Assembly (NCBI GenBank): GCA_963989385.1 | Contig: OZ022499.1 | Span: 36,456,866 to 36,520,865 of the forward strand | Length of the DNA: 64,000 nt | Reading direction: 5' to 3' | DNA from: Ctena decussata | Lineage: Eukaryota > Mollusca > Bivalvia > Lucinida > Lucinidae | Part shown: positions 42,954 through 54,549 of the stretch, one piece after another | Position numbering within the stretch: the first letter of the stretch is position 1 | Layout: the number at the start of each line of letters is the position of its first letter | The notes under the pieces: generated by a model | Told to the model about the DNA's origin: nothing | The model's input: only the letters and a program-made list of their open reading frames with translations | The model's database searches: none | Made by a program: the position numbers and the translations under genes

Positions 42954-43149
42954 AAGGAACCACAATAGAAGTATCGCCTTGGAACGGCCAATCATAAATT
43001 ACTCGGGGCTCAACTGGTTTTATGGGATACCAACCGTCACCCCCAGCTTCTGCAATCGTTCAGCTTAACCAAAACAAATTGCCACTCATATTGTATTAAT
43101 ATGGTCATCAACAACAACATAAACAAGCCAAACGAAACTCATGAAACAT

Positions 43150-43700
43150 CTGTTTTTAAATATTTCAATTTTAAAATTTTAAATTACAAACAAAACGGAA
43201 CATAAGGGGAGCAGCTGTACAGGCGCCAATATTGCTAGCAGAGTAAACAGTATCAGTGAGTAATCAGTGAGTAACCGCAACGTAAGTATCGCCCCGGAAC
43301 GGTCAACAATAAACCACGGTGTGTGTGTGTGTGGGGGGGGTGCTCAAACCAGCCACTAGATCCAAATCCTCTCCCCCAGCTTCTGCAATGGTTCGAAACA
43401 TTTAGTTGGTTGTTAGGTCCTCGTAAAAGTTTCCTAACCAATCAATAAATCACCACGGGAAACAAAAATTAACAGATTAAAACTATGACGAATCAAAGAT
43501 GAGGACTCGACAGAAATAACGTATTGCGACACCTGGATATCTTTAGGACGCCAAGCAACACGAATAAAAAACAGAAGCAAACATATAGTACATCTATACT
43601 TACCTATTTTCTATTTTAAACCATATACCAAAAGAGGAAGTAAAGTGGAAAGCTATCCAGGTACCACATTTCTAGAAATACAACAAACAGGACACGCATA
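43150..43700 (+). mobile_element. CGCCTTGGAACGG-type dispersed repeat, copy 4
   Basis: Collinear with copy 2: AAATTACAAACAAAACGGAA, GAGCAGCTGTACAGGCGCCA, GCCCCGGAACGGTCAACAAT, ATGGTTCGAAACATTTAGTT, GTATTGCGACACCTGGATAT, CCAAGCAACACGAATAAAAA. A (TG)n/G run (43319-43340) interrupts it. A further 5' fragment seems to follow at about 43610-43690 (GAGGAAGTAAAGTGGAAAGC, TACAACAAACAGGACACGC). Confidence 0.65.
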
Positions 43701-44490
43701 AAAAAATTCCGCTTGAAAATACAGTAGCACAGTATCATAAGCTATGCATGGTACTTAGACTGGTATTAGGCGCGCATCCTAGCACTCCCTTTTGACGGAG
43801 CTCCAGAAAGCAAGTTTGTGTAGGCTTTCTAACCCATCACTGAGACATTACAGTAATATGAAATAGGCGCCACCTATATTGCAACCAACCTACATCATGA
43901 CTCCAATGAAAAAAGAAGAAAAAAAAAAGAAAAAAAAAAAAGAAAGAAAAGCTTGAAACGAGAAACTTGTAGCACAGCTGCATTGATAGCCCCCCTTTTT
44001 AGTAGTTTTATGCAACTCCGTCCTACGGCACAGAAATTCTGGAAAAAAAATTTAAAAGTAGTAAAGCAAAAACATAATCTAAAAAAAATTAGACTGCTCA
44101 AATTAAAATTATGACGCCCAAAGTATGCAGACCGGATTAAATATTTTCCCTTTCATTGTAACAGTGCCTCTGTCGTCCCTATCTATACTCGGAGTATATA
44201 TCTTGCGTCGTCTAATATGAGTATGCCTTATTCACATTCGTATATGATCAATTAAATCTGGAGATTCTAAAAATACAAGTAAAGATTCGTGACTAATTTG
44301 CTGAAATACGCAGGCTGATTCGAGTATTTGATCTATTCACATGGCTTAAGGCCCCATTTCAGGCGACGCAAATTACTCAGTGCCTCTCGTCGGTAGATGG
44401 GATTACCAGCCTGATAGAAAAGATGAAGAAAAGCAATTCTGACGTCGGTATCCTGTTTTCATTATTGTGGGGAAAAATTCTCTTGTCTCA
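43701..44490. other. Non-coding, A-rich tract
   Basis: An A/G-rich tract lies at 43906-43947 and an A run at 44043-44052. No gene; Phe-rich minus frame (43895-44101) is compositional. Confidence 0.4.
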
Positions 44491-44663
44491 TCTCGAGTCA
44501 CCGGCACTTGACCAATACTGTGTATGTATGTTTAACAGCGTTTCTACGAAAAGAAAATATTTCCTTTCTTAAAAAATATAAGACTTCTATATTTAGGCCT
44601 ATATTTTTTAGCAATGATTTTTTTTTCTTAGAAATACTGTTGGTCAAGTGCCAGTGTCTCGAG
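44491..44663. mobile_element. Small foldback MITE
   Basis: Arms CTCGAGTCACCGGCACTTGA CCAATAC (44492-44518) and GTTGGTCAAGTGCCAGTGTC TCGAG (44639-44663) are imperfect complements. The interior has an additional short inverted pair (AAAAAATATAAGAC / ATATTTTTTAG). Frames on both strands across it mirror each other. Confidence 0.75.
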
Positions 44664-46766
44664 TGTTTAATGATGGGTTCAATAAATTGCCACATTGAGT
44701 GACGCAAATTTCCCGCCATGGTATTTTTCCCCATGCTCTAAGCTGTCTGCAGTATTGGCAGCCAATTGTCGGCAATACTTGTTTCAATGGTAGAACCAAT
44801 GGTGCCTATAGTGAAACTCAGAGCGGCATTGGCATGCCAATGGTGACATTGGCAGAACCCCGAACGCAACCAGTATTGGTTTTGACGTCACACATAAAAG
44901 ATGCAACGTCACACTGGTGCTGCAACCAATGGATTACTAGATTATTTATATACCTGAGGGAAAACCAATAGTGGAAGTCATAAGATGTTTTGCCGAAAGA
45001 CTCCGTTTCTCCTTCAGCCCATGTCGTTTCTAGAAAGTCGTAAAACAGGTGCCCAGAAGCCACAGAGAAGAGGTAAAGGTCGTTTTTTCTTCGAGCTGTT
45101 CGGCCTTCTAGCCGAATTCTGAGGGCCATCATATGACTTTTTAGAACGTAACTTTCTTTAAAATTGAACAGTTTGGCTTTGCAATACAGTCATGCATCTT
45201 AAAGATAGAGATGGAATGGCAAACAGTGTAGACTCTGGTCAGACTGCCCTTTAGTCTGATCTAGGTCCATACTATTTGCTTAGACCTATCTGCCTCAATA
45301 TAAGGAATTCTACGGTAATGAGAACGGCCAGATCTCACTGCCTTTTCCTACAGATACTAGCCCGAAGAATCCATATGTTATCGGCGAATTAAAATCTTAA
45401 AGATTTCCTTCAAGAGCAGAGAACATATTCAAAAGAAGGAACATGGGGCATTCTTTTGAAGTTCCGGCTACTCAAACTTTATCCGTGACCCTGACAATAC
45501 CTAGCGACGAAAACCAGAGAAAATCATACTGTAATTTCTAAAAATTAGTAAGGAGGTCGATTCAAAGACTGAGTAGTATCAAAACGAGTCCGATTGATTA
45601 AAAAGCGATGATCTAGAATAAGAGACTAAACTAATAAAAGTTTCTGATTCCTCAGAATATGCCCTCTGATCTGAAAGGACAAAGATAAAATATATCCTGC
45701 ACCATGGCTGATGTACGGGGAGACGTTTAACGGCCATCACACGGCACGACATTCAAAGTTAAAGAGTTCCTTCAAGAGCAGAACACAGCCAAAGGAGGGA
45801 ACATGGATCATACTTCGAAGTTGGAGCAAAAAGTGACAAGTTTAAGACAGCTTATAATGAGAAAGATGACAATGGAAATACGGACAAATAAATCACAAAA
45901 TTGTCGAAGAAGAAAGCGAAGTTTTTTTGTTTGTTTTTTAAAGAGAAGAAGAAAGCGAAGTAATCAGACGCACATATACACTTAAGAGAAAATTTACAAT
46001 AGTTTGCTTCTGGTAATAAAATGTGATAGGACAAAACTTAACAAAATTGTAAAACAAAAACAAGTCTGATCAAAGTAGAAAGAACATAATAAGTGTTTGT
46101 ACAATTTATTCCGTTTAAATTTATAGTTGCTTATTAGCTATTTGTGATAGGACAAGTGCCTACAAAACGTTTATTACATGTTAACAGGTGCTATAATACT
46201 GGAAAGCAAACACTTCGGTTGGGGTTTTACTGCCAATTTGGCAAAACAGGATCATATTCTGGCACGTTCTGAATTAAAAAAAAACACTTTCAAATATTCA
46301 GAACATGAAAATGTTTTTTAAATAAATATATGATTAGTATAGATTGCAAATAAGGCAGCTGAAAACTGGACAAAAGGGAAAGGGGTTGTTTCGAAGACAT
46401 TTCTGGTGTCCCAACAAGCTTGTAAGGTTATGGGATTGAAAGGAATAGAATAAGATTGAAGTGGCTAACAAACAGTACCATTTTTACATACACTCACGAT
46501 GTAAGCCAAAACAGGATTTCAAACAGATAAATTAGACTCTTGGAGACACAATTCAGTAAGCATTGAGAAATGACTGGTACTCTTAATTGATATTCTCAAA
46601 GGATTTTGATCAAACAAAACAGTTTTATGACATAATGCAAGCATGTCCGTATTATAATTTGATATGGTCCCCTGTAACTAAGCATAGACTTCAGTGTTTC
46701 ATATCTAAGATTTACCCTGCACTTTGTTATGAGCAAGAACGTTACTGTATACACACGTGTACATCT
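44664..46766. other. Non-coding, with one small hairpin core
   Basis: At 45219-45279, GCAAACAGTGTAGACTCTGG then TCAGACT faces AGTCTGATCTAGGTCCATAC TATTTGC. This is the same hairpin type found in the middle of the TA-flanked MITEs at 15209 and 34826. The sequence TTGGCATGCCAATG (44828-44841) is a perfect palindrome. A GAAGAAAGCG duplication lies at 45909-45958. No gene is supported, including the overlapping frames at 44699-45132. Confidence 0.45.
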
Positions 46767-47010
46767 GGACCCAGTTGTTCAAAGCATCTTTAGCCTAACG
46801 AGCTCGTTAAGCGGAAAACTCGTTAAGTGTTTTATGACTTTATAACTAAATACACTGATATTTTTTGTTGCAAAAATGTGAGAGCTTTTGCAATGCAAAA
46901 GCTGCTCACATTTTTTCAACAAAAAATATAGGTGTATTTGAGATTTTAACATTTGAAATTTTAACGAAACGTTAACTAACGACGTCGTTAGCTTTGAACA
47001 ACCGGGCCCT
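46767..47010. mobile_element. Foldback MITE with nested hairpin
   Basis: Ends GGACCCAGTTGTTCAAAGC and GCTTTGAACAACCGGGCCC are complementary. Within, TTTTGTTGCAAAAATGTGAG (46863) faces CTCACATTTTTTCAACAAAA, and AGCTTTTGCAATGCAAAAGCT forms the tip. CTAACGAGCTCGTTAAG and ACTAACGACGTCGTTAG lie symmetrically inside the ends. No coding capacity. Confidence 0.85.
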
Positions 47011-47279
47011 GAATTTCTCTTGCATTACTTTTGTCCACATGAAGCCGCTTTCAAACGCACTTTGTAATCACTAAGATCCATGTAGAGTCATCTAGAAATA
47101 GACTTCGTCATAAACCAATGATCGTAAGCATTGATGCTAAAGGGCAGTACTGCAATGAATTGAGTGAATGAAAACAAGCCTGCCGGGAAAGTTAAGTTTC
47201 TTTAAGATGCAATTCTCGTTGTTTACCAATGCTATCACTACATCAATTTATTCACGATCTTGTTCTGATTTTAATAAAA
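47011..47279. other. Non-coding, nothing recognised
   Basis: Unique AT-rich sequence between two repeats; no frame or motif of note. Confidence 0.35.
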
Positions 47280-47735
47280 ACTTTTTTAAATATTAACATT
47301 CTCAGTACATTTATTGAAGAGCCCTATGGTAACCCATTAGAATGTAATGTAGTTTATACTGCAATAACTACATCGGTTCAGGCGACGTTACATGAGGTTA
47401 AGTGACGTCAAAATAAAACATGGTTCTCTCAAATCTGATTGGACGTAGGCGACGTTATGACGTCCTTGGTGCTGTTCCGCTGTTGGTCGAAAAATTGCCT
47501 ATATATGTTTTTCTGCTTCAACTGCAGCCCTCATGCACAATTGTGGTCAATTAATAGACAGAAAAGAATGTAATTTTAAGCAATGAACTTATTTTTTTCT
47601 GGTGTTTATTGAAGTATAAACTACATTGGGTCGCTAGCAAAGTTTACATGAGCCCCCATCGGACTTCACTTACTTTGCACGCGACCCAATATAGTTTATA
47701 CTTCGCTTTAAACACCAGAAAATTGAAATTCATTC
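47280..47735. mobile_element. Dispersed 0.45 kb repeat (GACGTC type), copy 2, uninterrupted
   Basis: Contains TAACTACATCGGTTCAGGCG, TGATTGGACGTAGGCGACGT and AAGTGACGTCAAAAT, then TTTCTGCTTCAACTGCAGCC and a terminal foldback in which AAGTATAAACTACATTGGGT CGC faces GCGACCCAATATAGTTTATA CTT. It is collinear with 35600-36390 minus the insert there, and so defines the insertion boundaries in that copy. Confidence 0.78.
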
Positions 47736-48088
47736 CTTAAAACGAATAGACGGACTTTGACAAAACTTGATCTTACGAAAAACTGATATCATTTTTCTCA
47801 CATACATCCACCAGCTCATGTTATATCCCCATATATTAAAACCTTGAAAGACATCTTGTGATTGGCGGCAACTGCGGCGTCATCAAAAATTGGAAATCAC
47901 AATGACACCACTGCGCAAATACAACAGACACACAATTTTCAACTCTGCAGCCTGAAATAATGCAAACGTAGTTTTTTTCCTGTTCAGTAAATTACTATCT
48001 GCGTAGATTCTAGCCCACTGTTAATTTCTGGTACAGCTTGCAAATCAGATGGCCGTGCAGCAGATTACGAGGAGATGAATGGCTTTTA

Positions 48089-49009
48089 CGAGGGGTGTTC
48101 ATTAAATAATGGAAACTAGCCTTTTTCTCATTAGCTATGTGTAAGAACAGTATTCTAGATATGTAATAGCTATGAGGCATGCATATGACATATAATTAAC
48201 ACTTACAGTACTGTATGGGAATATCGTTGCCTTAAACGATGCCTTAAACTTACAAGGGTTAAGTCTCTAAATATTTGTAAATTTCCACATATATATGCTG
48301 CTGATAAGCAACAAAGAATGGATAAAAGGTTGTAGTGTTGTGATGGCTTGATGTAAGTGTTAGATACCTTAAGAAATATACAGCTCTCGCTCTCAAACCT
48401 AGTAAAATACAGATCGTAAAAGGCTTTTGAACGAGCAAACTATGACGTTTTTTGCTAATTTTAAGCCTGAGGGACCAAATAAATGACGTCATTGCACTTA
48501 AACATGCAGAGCTTTGGGAGAATTGTACAGCAGAAAGAACCAAAATTATTATGTACCTAACAACCGATCAATTAACTTCAGCAAAATACTAAACATTACG
48601 AAATAAAATGTCAAAAGCCCTAAAAATCAATTATTTTAACCCCAGTTCTTGCTTTGATTCATACCAGATTTCAAATCATTTTCATAATCAATCATTTTAT
48701 GTGTATTTGTAAAGCCAAAACCTAACTTAAATGGACGATGTTCCTAAATTTTCGATTTATCTTTAGATACCCTGCATTATAAACATGATACAAGACCTCC
48801 TTACTAAAATGACTTCGAAAAAAATCACATGCCGTACCCAGCATGAATGTGACGCCATATGTTGCTATGGTAACACGTGAAAATTTTAATTTCAAACATG
48901 TATTTGAAAGCTCAAAAGTCAGTCTTTGGTGTAACATGAAGGATACTCATTTGGGAATAAAACTGACTTATCTAGACAGGTGTTTCCATTATTTAATGAA
49001 CACCCCTCG
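48089..49009. mobile_element. 921 bp mariner-type TIR element, non-autonomous
   Basis: 28-base perfect terminal inverted repeats: CGAGGGGTGTTCATTAAATA ATGGAAAC at 48089-48116 and its complement at 48982-49009. TA flanks both ends (48087-48088 and 49010-49011). The TIR sequence and TA duplication are characteristic of the mariner branch of Tc1/mariner. The interior holds no transposase: minus frames of 94 and 71 codons (48259-48543, 48722-48937) lack the expected helix-turn-helix and D,D34D signatures. Perfectly matched TIRs suggest either recent mobilisation or conservation of the ends. Confidence 0.9.
48861..48874. promoter_or_regulatory. X-box-like motif inside the mariner-type element
   Basis: GTTGCTATGGTAAC is a full-length match to the imperfect-palindrome X-box bound by RFX factors. 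It lies 135 bases inside the right end of the element at 48089-49009, so the transposon would carry it to new sites. Function is not shown by the sequence. Confidence 0.35.
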
Positions 49010-49011
49010 TA

Positions 49012-49550
49012 TAATGCTGAATATTTCCCCTTTGTACTTTTTCTTAAGTATACTGCTAACTTCATCTTGGTGATCAAATGTTGCTTTTTGTCAGTTACAG
49101 TATTCGTAAGGCAAAAGCCCCTTCGCACCTCTCTTTGTTTTCAATAGTATGCTTCTGAGAACTGACCTGTGCCTATTACTGACAGTCTGGGCCAGAAAAT
49201 TAGCTTATCAACAACATTTTGGAAGAGGTAGGTCTGAAAGATGTAAATATGTCGTTCTTGGTTATGGGGAACTGATTTCTTAAAACAAATATGATACAAA
49301 ACATTTGTCACCAACAATATAATCTGTCCATCTGCCCATTCTGATCAGTCTTCGCCATTTGCAGGAAGAAAAGTTTATTTATCTGCTTTTCATTGACAAG
49401 AAACAGAAGCTAGAGAAAACACTCTAGCTGATAATGACAATCATTGGCTTTTAAACGTACCTTAGAATAAAATAGCATTAAATCAAACCCATAGCAATCC
49501 GACAAAAAACCCTGATCAGTCTCTCTCAAAAACAGTGGTCCCCAGCTCCC
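49012..49550. other. Non-coding, nothing recognised
   Basis: AT-rich. ATCTGCCCATTCTGATCAGT CTTCGCC near 49331 resembles the middle of the CGACACGA MITE arm and may be a fragment. Confidence 0.35.
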
Positions 49551-49552
49551 GT

Positions 49553-49632
49553 CATATCCTCAGCTCAAAGCCTCAGCTCATAACCTCAGCTCATAGACTC
49601 ATGCTCATTGCCTCAGCTCACAGACTCAGCTT
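49553..49632. repeat. Minisatellite of 12-14 bp units
   Basis: CCTCAGCTCA(T/A/C)A-type units occur about six times: CCTCAGCTCAAAG, CCTCAGCTCATAA, CCTCAGCTCATAG, ACTCATGCTCATTG, CCTCAGCTCACAG, ACTCAGCTTATG. Confidence 0.85.
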
Positions 49633-50153
49633 ATGATTTAAGTACATGCCAATTGAAACAAGTGTGTCCCCGAAACATGTTCGTCCAAAATATTTCCTAA
49701 CAAAGGATACGATTCAAGCAAATCTACTTTTTTTTCGCTGTAACAGCGGAAATCATCGTCTTGGTTTTCACGCCTAAGTTTTGAGAGACAGGAAGGAAAG
49801 CATATGTTAGCATTTATGTGGCCTCATTAAACAGGATTGCTATAAACTTGTAAACTACGCCGGGCAGACCTGTCACAGATGTCGTTAAAGGGTGAATTAT
49901 TGATAATTATTCCGGGAAATCACAGGGTTGTTTCTGTGGCTTCATTAACGCCTAGAAAATTACTGCTGGTGATATTCAGAATAAACATAGAAAAGGATTC
50001 ATCGTTTGCACTTTTTTTAATACAACGAATGATGTAAATGTAAAACTATTATGCGTCTTAAAATATAAAGTCTCCCCGTAGTTCATCATAGTACATATTA
50101 GATTTTTCTTGTCCTTTCAGGTCACGGGGCTCATTCTGAAGCAGTTTGAAAAT
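49633..50153. other. Non-coding, nothing recognised
   Basis: No frame or motif of note. Confidence 0.3.
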
Positions 50154-50224
50154 AAGCCGCGATACGAGAAAACCAACAAAGCGGTTGTGCGCCCAGCGCA
50201 GATTCAGATCAGCCTGGGCATACG
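50154..50224 (+). mobile_element. Half copy of the CGACACGA MITE (5' arm)
   Basis: AAGCCGCGATACGAGAAAAC CAACAAAGCGGTTGTGCGCC CAGCGCAGATTCAGATCAGC CTGGGCATACGC matches the left arm of the full copies closely and stops where the arm would reach CAGTCTGATCAG. Either the right arm was deleted or the copy was made by template switching. Confidence 0.85.
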
Positions 50225-52726
50225 CTTTATTTTGAGTTTGAGACTGTACTCAAGTTTTATAACCTCTAGGCCCGATTTGTTCCTTGTTTCCGGAAAATCT
50301 TCTTTCATAATTTATTTTATATCGACTTTGCCTAAGTAGTTATTACAATTGTTTGCACAGATATGGGTTTCAGAATCTGAAAGTTAATGAAAACAACGTC
50401 TCTCTTCGAGCATATTTTTAGCAAGAACTGCATATTGGACATTAGAGAAAACCTCTTACAACCATGAACCGAGCAACTGAGCATACATTCGGAAAAACAA
50501 TAAAAATAGTACATTAAAAAATAAAACAATCAGCATACAGAAAACACGAGTTCCTCGTACAAACTACACCTCCAAATCGTTCAAAATTAAAATCCCAAAA
50601 GCATTTTTACAAAGCATTTTCGTGCCGATCTATTTAATTCCAGTTTTTCAACAACGCCTTTCCGCATACGATGACTATATCACTTGGCGTTAAGTAGTAA
50701 TCACTGACAACAGAAGAAATGGCCGAACGACGGTCGCTTACCAATACAAATGTCCCCAACTTCGCTATCGGCGGGGGACAAATGAGCTGAGAGATATATA
50801 CACAATATAATATGAAGGTGAGGGTAATAATCTGTAATTCTTTTGACTTCTTTCTGGATCCCATTTGTATATATTGTATGTTTTGCATTTAGTTCATGTA
50901 ATAGAGTTTATACAAATAAAATACATTTAAACTTGTATGAGGGTGAAGGATGAATATAGCCATCCAAACACGGCGAATTTACAATAAAAAAAATCAGACT
51001 CATCCTGTTTATCTTATATTTTAGAGGAGACATGAAATATTTATTAGCACAACAGTACACAGATACTTTACAATTTTGAGAATCATAATTTCATCACACC
51101 GTATCCCCAGCCCTCGACATTTGTATTCTCAGTCGCTACAATGAATATTTCCATTCAAACAAATGCTTTCTGAATGGGCTATCACATGGCAAATGCTTTT
51201 TTCGCGCATTCACAATAATCGGACACCGTGGCAGTTATTTCAACACTCTCCATTGTTGTAACGGTACGAAGTTTTCAGGTTTGTTACCTGTGGTAACGGA
51301 AGTCCAAGAAAACAAGAAAGGCTGGATCTGACAATTTCTAGAGTGAAATGTTTATTTCAGGGCAGCAAAGTAGCATTTTATGGCGTCAGGTAAATCAGAA
51401 GCGAATAGTCATACACGTATTTAGAGCATTGCGACAATGCTCAAGTATATCGTAGTTTCAGTGTGCAGCTCAAAACAAAGGTTTGATATCAAACTTTAAA
51501 CTTAGAGTCCATCAGTACCTCTTATAACATGTGTGCCATCACTTGTCAGTTATTGAAGAAAAGATACCAAACACGATCGATAAAAAGGGTATCTGTTACT
51601 GTCAGTCAGCTGATATTTACGATAACCCGACAAATGTAAAACTCTCTTTCGTAACTGTCACATTTCCAAATCGAAGCTGACATTTATGTGCGGAATTAAT
51701 GGAACTGAACACCAGAATAGAAATTTTATGAAGCACAGACGTGGATATCGTAAAGACAAACCATTATCCTAAAAATGCTTTTAGCAGTCCTATGGTTTTG
51801 ACTAATCTCCACAAAAGGTAATACAAGCTAGGTATAGCAACACCGATGATACTTGTAAAATGTATTTAAAACAACACTAAACACGTATAGAATCATTCTA
51901 AAATCTAATTGCAGCAATACGCTGTCCAAGTTAAAATCACAGGAAAATAGTTTTGGCTTCATCAAAACTTGAGCACATTGATAAACGAATTCATATCAAT
52001 TTTTTTTTCTTCACTCAAAATCGCAGTTAGAGACTGGTAAATCGACGCTTTACAGAAAGGGCGACCATAAAATAACCCATTGCATTCTGGGTATTTTTTG
52101 TCGTCTGCTGAAATTGTCGTCTGCATCAAAAATCAAGAATATTTTGACAATATTGGTCTAGCTAACTCTTGTAGAAATGATGTCTAGGCAGCAAACAGTT
52201 TGGATCTCAGATCAGGCCCCACATCTGGTCAAAACGGTTTGCCAAGATACCCATAAAGGGGTATCGCGAATGGAATGGGATAATAATGGGTGATCATAAC
52301 CCAGTGGCCACATAGCGTTGAAGCAAGTTCTGCTTGTATCTCTGTTGATTCAACGTCATGATGTTAAATTAACATTGACCAATCGTTGTTAAAACGCTGT
52401 GTACTTGTTGGGACTGCATTGGGTACACCTCCATGTTTTTCCGTCATTTTTACAATGGGAGATCGATTTTGTGACTTCTTGCTTGCTTCCACGAACAACG
52501 TAGTGTTTAAAAATGAGGTCTACTCTTTAAGGGTGAAGTCTTTACTTTAAAATTTGACTCATATTTAGAAGGGAGACAAAAATGAAAGTGGAAGAAGAGC
52601 TTACCTCTGAATGTGTAGCCCATACACTTTAGCTCAGGTTACTATTGCTGAAATAGTATTTACAGCTATACAAAATTTCAAGTCTAACACAGTGACACTC
52701 TGACATAAAAGAAAATAAGCATCCTG
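50225..52726. other. Long non-coding region
   Basis: At 52188-52243 GGCAGCAAACAGTTTGGATC faces a weak complement ending GGTTTGCC, a decayed member of the small hairpin core seen at 45219. At 52310-52410 the TTGATTCAACGTCATGATGT, ATTAACATTGACCAATCGTT phrase is shared with 22880 and 32880. Otherwise AT-rich sequence without a supported gene. The 84-codon minus frame at 50634-50888 has no domain. Confidence 0.4.
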
Positions 52727-52942
52727 GGGCCGTATTTATAAAACGACATAAGTGGTTGGTATGCTTAGGCTTAATTTCTTTGGAGGAGATTCCCTACAAC
52801 TATGAAATTTGCTCTGGAGGAACAGTCTTTTTCAGACTGTTCCTCCAGAGCAAATTTCATAGTTGTAGGGAATCTCCTTTATAAAAATTTAGCCTTAGCA
52901 ACAGCATAGCAACAACTTAAGTGGTTTTATAAATAAGACCCC
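52727..52942. mobile_element. GGGCCGTATT-type foldback MITE, copy 2
   Basis: Starts GGGCCGTATTTATAAAACGA and ends TTATAAATAAGACCCC. The central arms GGAGATTCCCTACAACTATG AAATTTGCTCTGGAGGAACA GTCT and their complement match perfectly around a short TTTTC loop, giving a stem of more than 40 bp. Same family as 42733-42953. Confidence 0.9.
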
Positions 52943-52979
52943 TGTTTTATGTAATAGAGCATCGATTTATGTCACATAA

Positions 52980-53099
52980 GTGCTCATATATTGTTGAATT
53001 TATTAAACGAGTTGGGGAAAAAGATATGTTGCGAGGCTAAGCTGAGCATCTTTTCGGTTTTCCTCAACGAGTTTAATAAATTCATTAATACGGGAGCAC
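52980..53099. mobile_element. Hairpin MITE (GAGTTGGGGAAAA type)
   Basis: GTGCTC at the left edge and GAGCAC at the right. The arms GAATTTATTAAACGAGTTGG GGAAAA and TTTTCCTCAACGAGTTTAAT AAATTC are imperfect complements around GCGAGGCTAAGCTGAGC. The Val/Lys-rich frame across it is an artefact. Confidence 0.8.
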
Positions 53100-53977
53100 G
53101 AATGCAAGATTCTATTTATCATATGACACTAAAATTGCATTTTATTAGCAAATTTTGCATTAAAACGTTACGATTTCGCCATTAGAAAACGTGACGTTAA
53201 AATGGACGTCAACGTATAACGTTACGACGTAATTTGCATATTTAATCCACTAGTGGATTATCGTTTTTAATGCATGTCTTCATTACACTCTCAGATGCGA
53301 TGTCATATGATAAACCTTAATAATAATGATCACCGTGTCACCACAATTGTACGAGGGCAAGAAAATAGAAGAAGTAATGTTCATGCAAATAACGGACAAT
53401 GCAAACATTGAAATCCAAGAAGCGTACACAAGATTTATGTCGACTGGAAAATACGAGTTTACGAGCAGTGATAATCATCTGTGCCATAGCCAAACTTTTA
53501 GAGTGTCTATGTAAGGTGGTGTAGACTGTTTGTTTTGTCATCATCTTTGTTCTGTAGAAATTTGTTCACCGGGATTTACACCGAATGCTTAATTTCGAAT
53601 AAACAGATTAACAAACGAAGCAATTTGAAGAAATTGTTTATACCTATATGTTTGAAAGCACACAACTCTTTTCCATATGCACATTCGTATTTTTTCTTGT
53701 TTTCAATTTCTGTGGACTTAAAAATCGTAATACGACTCTAATCGGTATTTTGTTCTATCTTATATTGCTTAATTTTCAACCCATTTCATTTCCATTTATA
53801 AAACTACACAGATGTTGACTTGTTTTTAACCATGACTTCGGCGTTAGCCCGAAAGGAAGTTAAAAACAATACTGTATTATAAAAGAATTGTAAGACTTTA
53901 TTGTTTCTATTAGGGCTAGTGTTTACTCAATAATTCATGCCAATTATACGAAGCCTACTTTTGCGCTAACACCGAAA
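53100..53977. other. Non-coding, nothing firmly recognised
   Basis: 53160-53270 holds several ACGTTA/GACGT words and CCACTAGTGG. Overlapping 62-68 codon frames on both strands at 53326-53544 cannot both be real and neither shows a domain. Confidence 0.35.
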
Positions 53978-54214
53978 TGAGACGCGACACGAGAAAACCA
54001 GCAATGTGGCTGTGCGCCCAGCGCAGACTCTGATCAGCCTGGGCATCCGCTCAGTCTGATCAGTCTTCGCTGTCAACACGAGGGTAGCTTAGGCCCTCAG
54101 CTACCCTCTAAGTGCTTAGCGAAAAGTCTGATCAGACTAGGCGTATGTCCAGGCTGATCTGAGTCAGCGCTGGGCGCACAACAACTTTGTTGGTTTTCTC
54201 GTGTCGCGGCTCAA
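53978..54214. mobile_element. CGACACGA-type foldback MITE, copy 3
   Basis: Starts TGAGACGCGACACGAGAAAA CC, ends GGTTTTCTCGTGTCGCGGCT CA. Arms carry CCCAGCGCAGACTCTGATCA and GCTGATCTGAGTCAGCGCTGGG; the centre is CCCTCAGCTACCCTC. Well preserved. Confidence 0.92.
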
Positions 54215-54549
54215 ATAACAAGCACCAGTAACAATGCTTGATTCGACCTAATCAGACGGAATCGAGCAATTTGGAGGAAAATTGCAGAGCTTTTTGCCGT
54301 CTTGGAATTTGTAAATTACCGGGTCACCGAGGATGAAAATGACAAAGTCTGTAATTGTCAGTCATTACTGAAAGATTCCTACGGGTAATCAATCAAACAT
54401 TCACTTGTTTTATGAAATATTAAATACGTTATTATTCCAGGGTCTTCGTAATAGACAATATTGGTGTACCACATACTAGGAAACCGAGGAAATAATTTGT
54501 CTTTATAAAGTTCCTTTCATTTTTGGATTAACTTGGAGTACAAGAATAA

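Larger units (their letters stand above)
42060..43080 (+). mobile_element. CGCCTTGGAACGG-type dispersed repeat, copy 3, interrupted twice
   Basis: The repeat reads GGAAAGGCCACAATAACAAA to CATCTTCCACAAC (42328), is interrupted by a palindrome (42329-42662), resumes CAACTGAAAACGCCACTCAC, is interrupted by a second MITE (42733-42953), and resumes AAGGAACCACAATAGAAGTA with CGCCTTGGAACGGCCAATC and GGGATACCAACCGTCACCCC. The related copies at 37930-38095, 35835-36151 and 43190-43430 lack one or both inserts, which dates both insertions after spread of the family. Confidence 0.78.

Noticed and set aside
48259..48937. Mariner transposase inside the 48089-49009 element
   Set aside because: Neither minus frame contains a helix-turn-helix or a recognisable D,D34D signature, and the element is shorter than a complete mariner.
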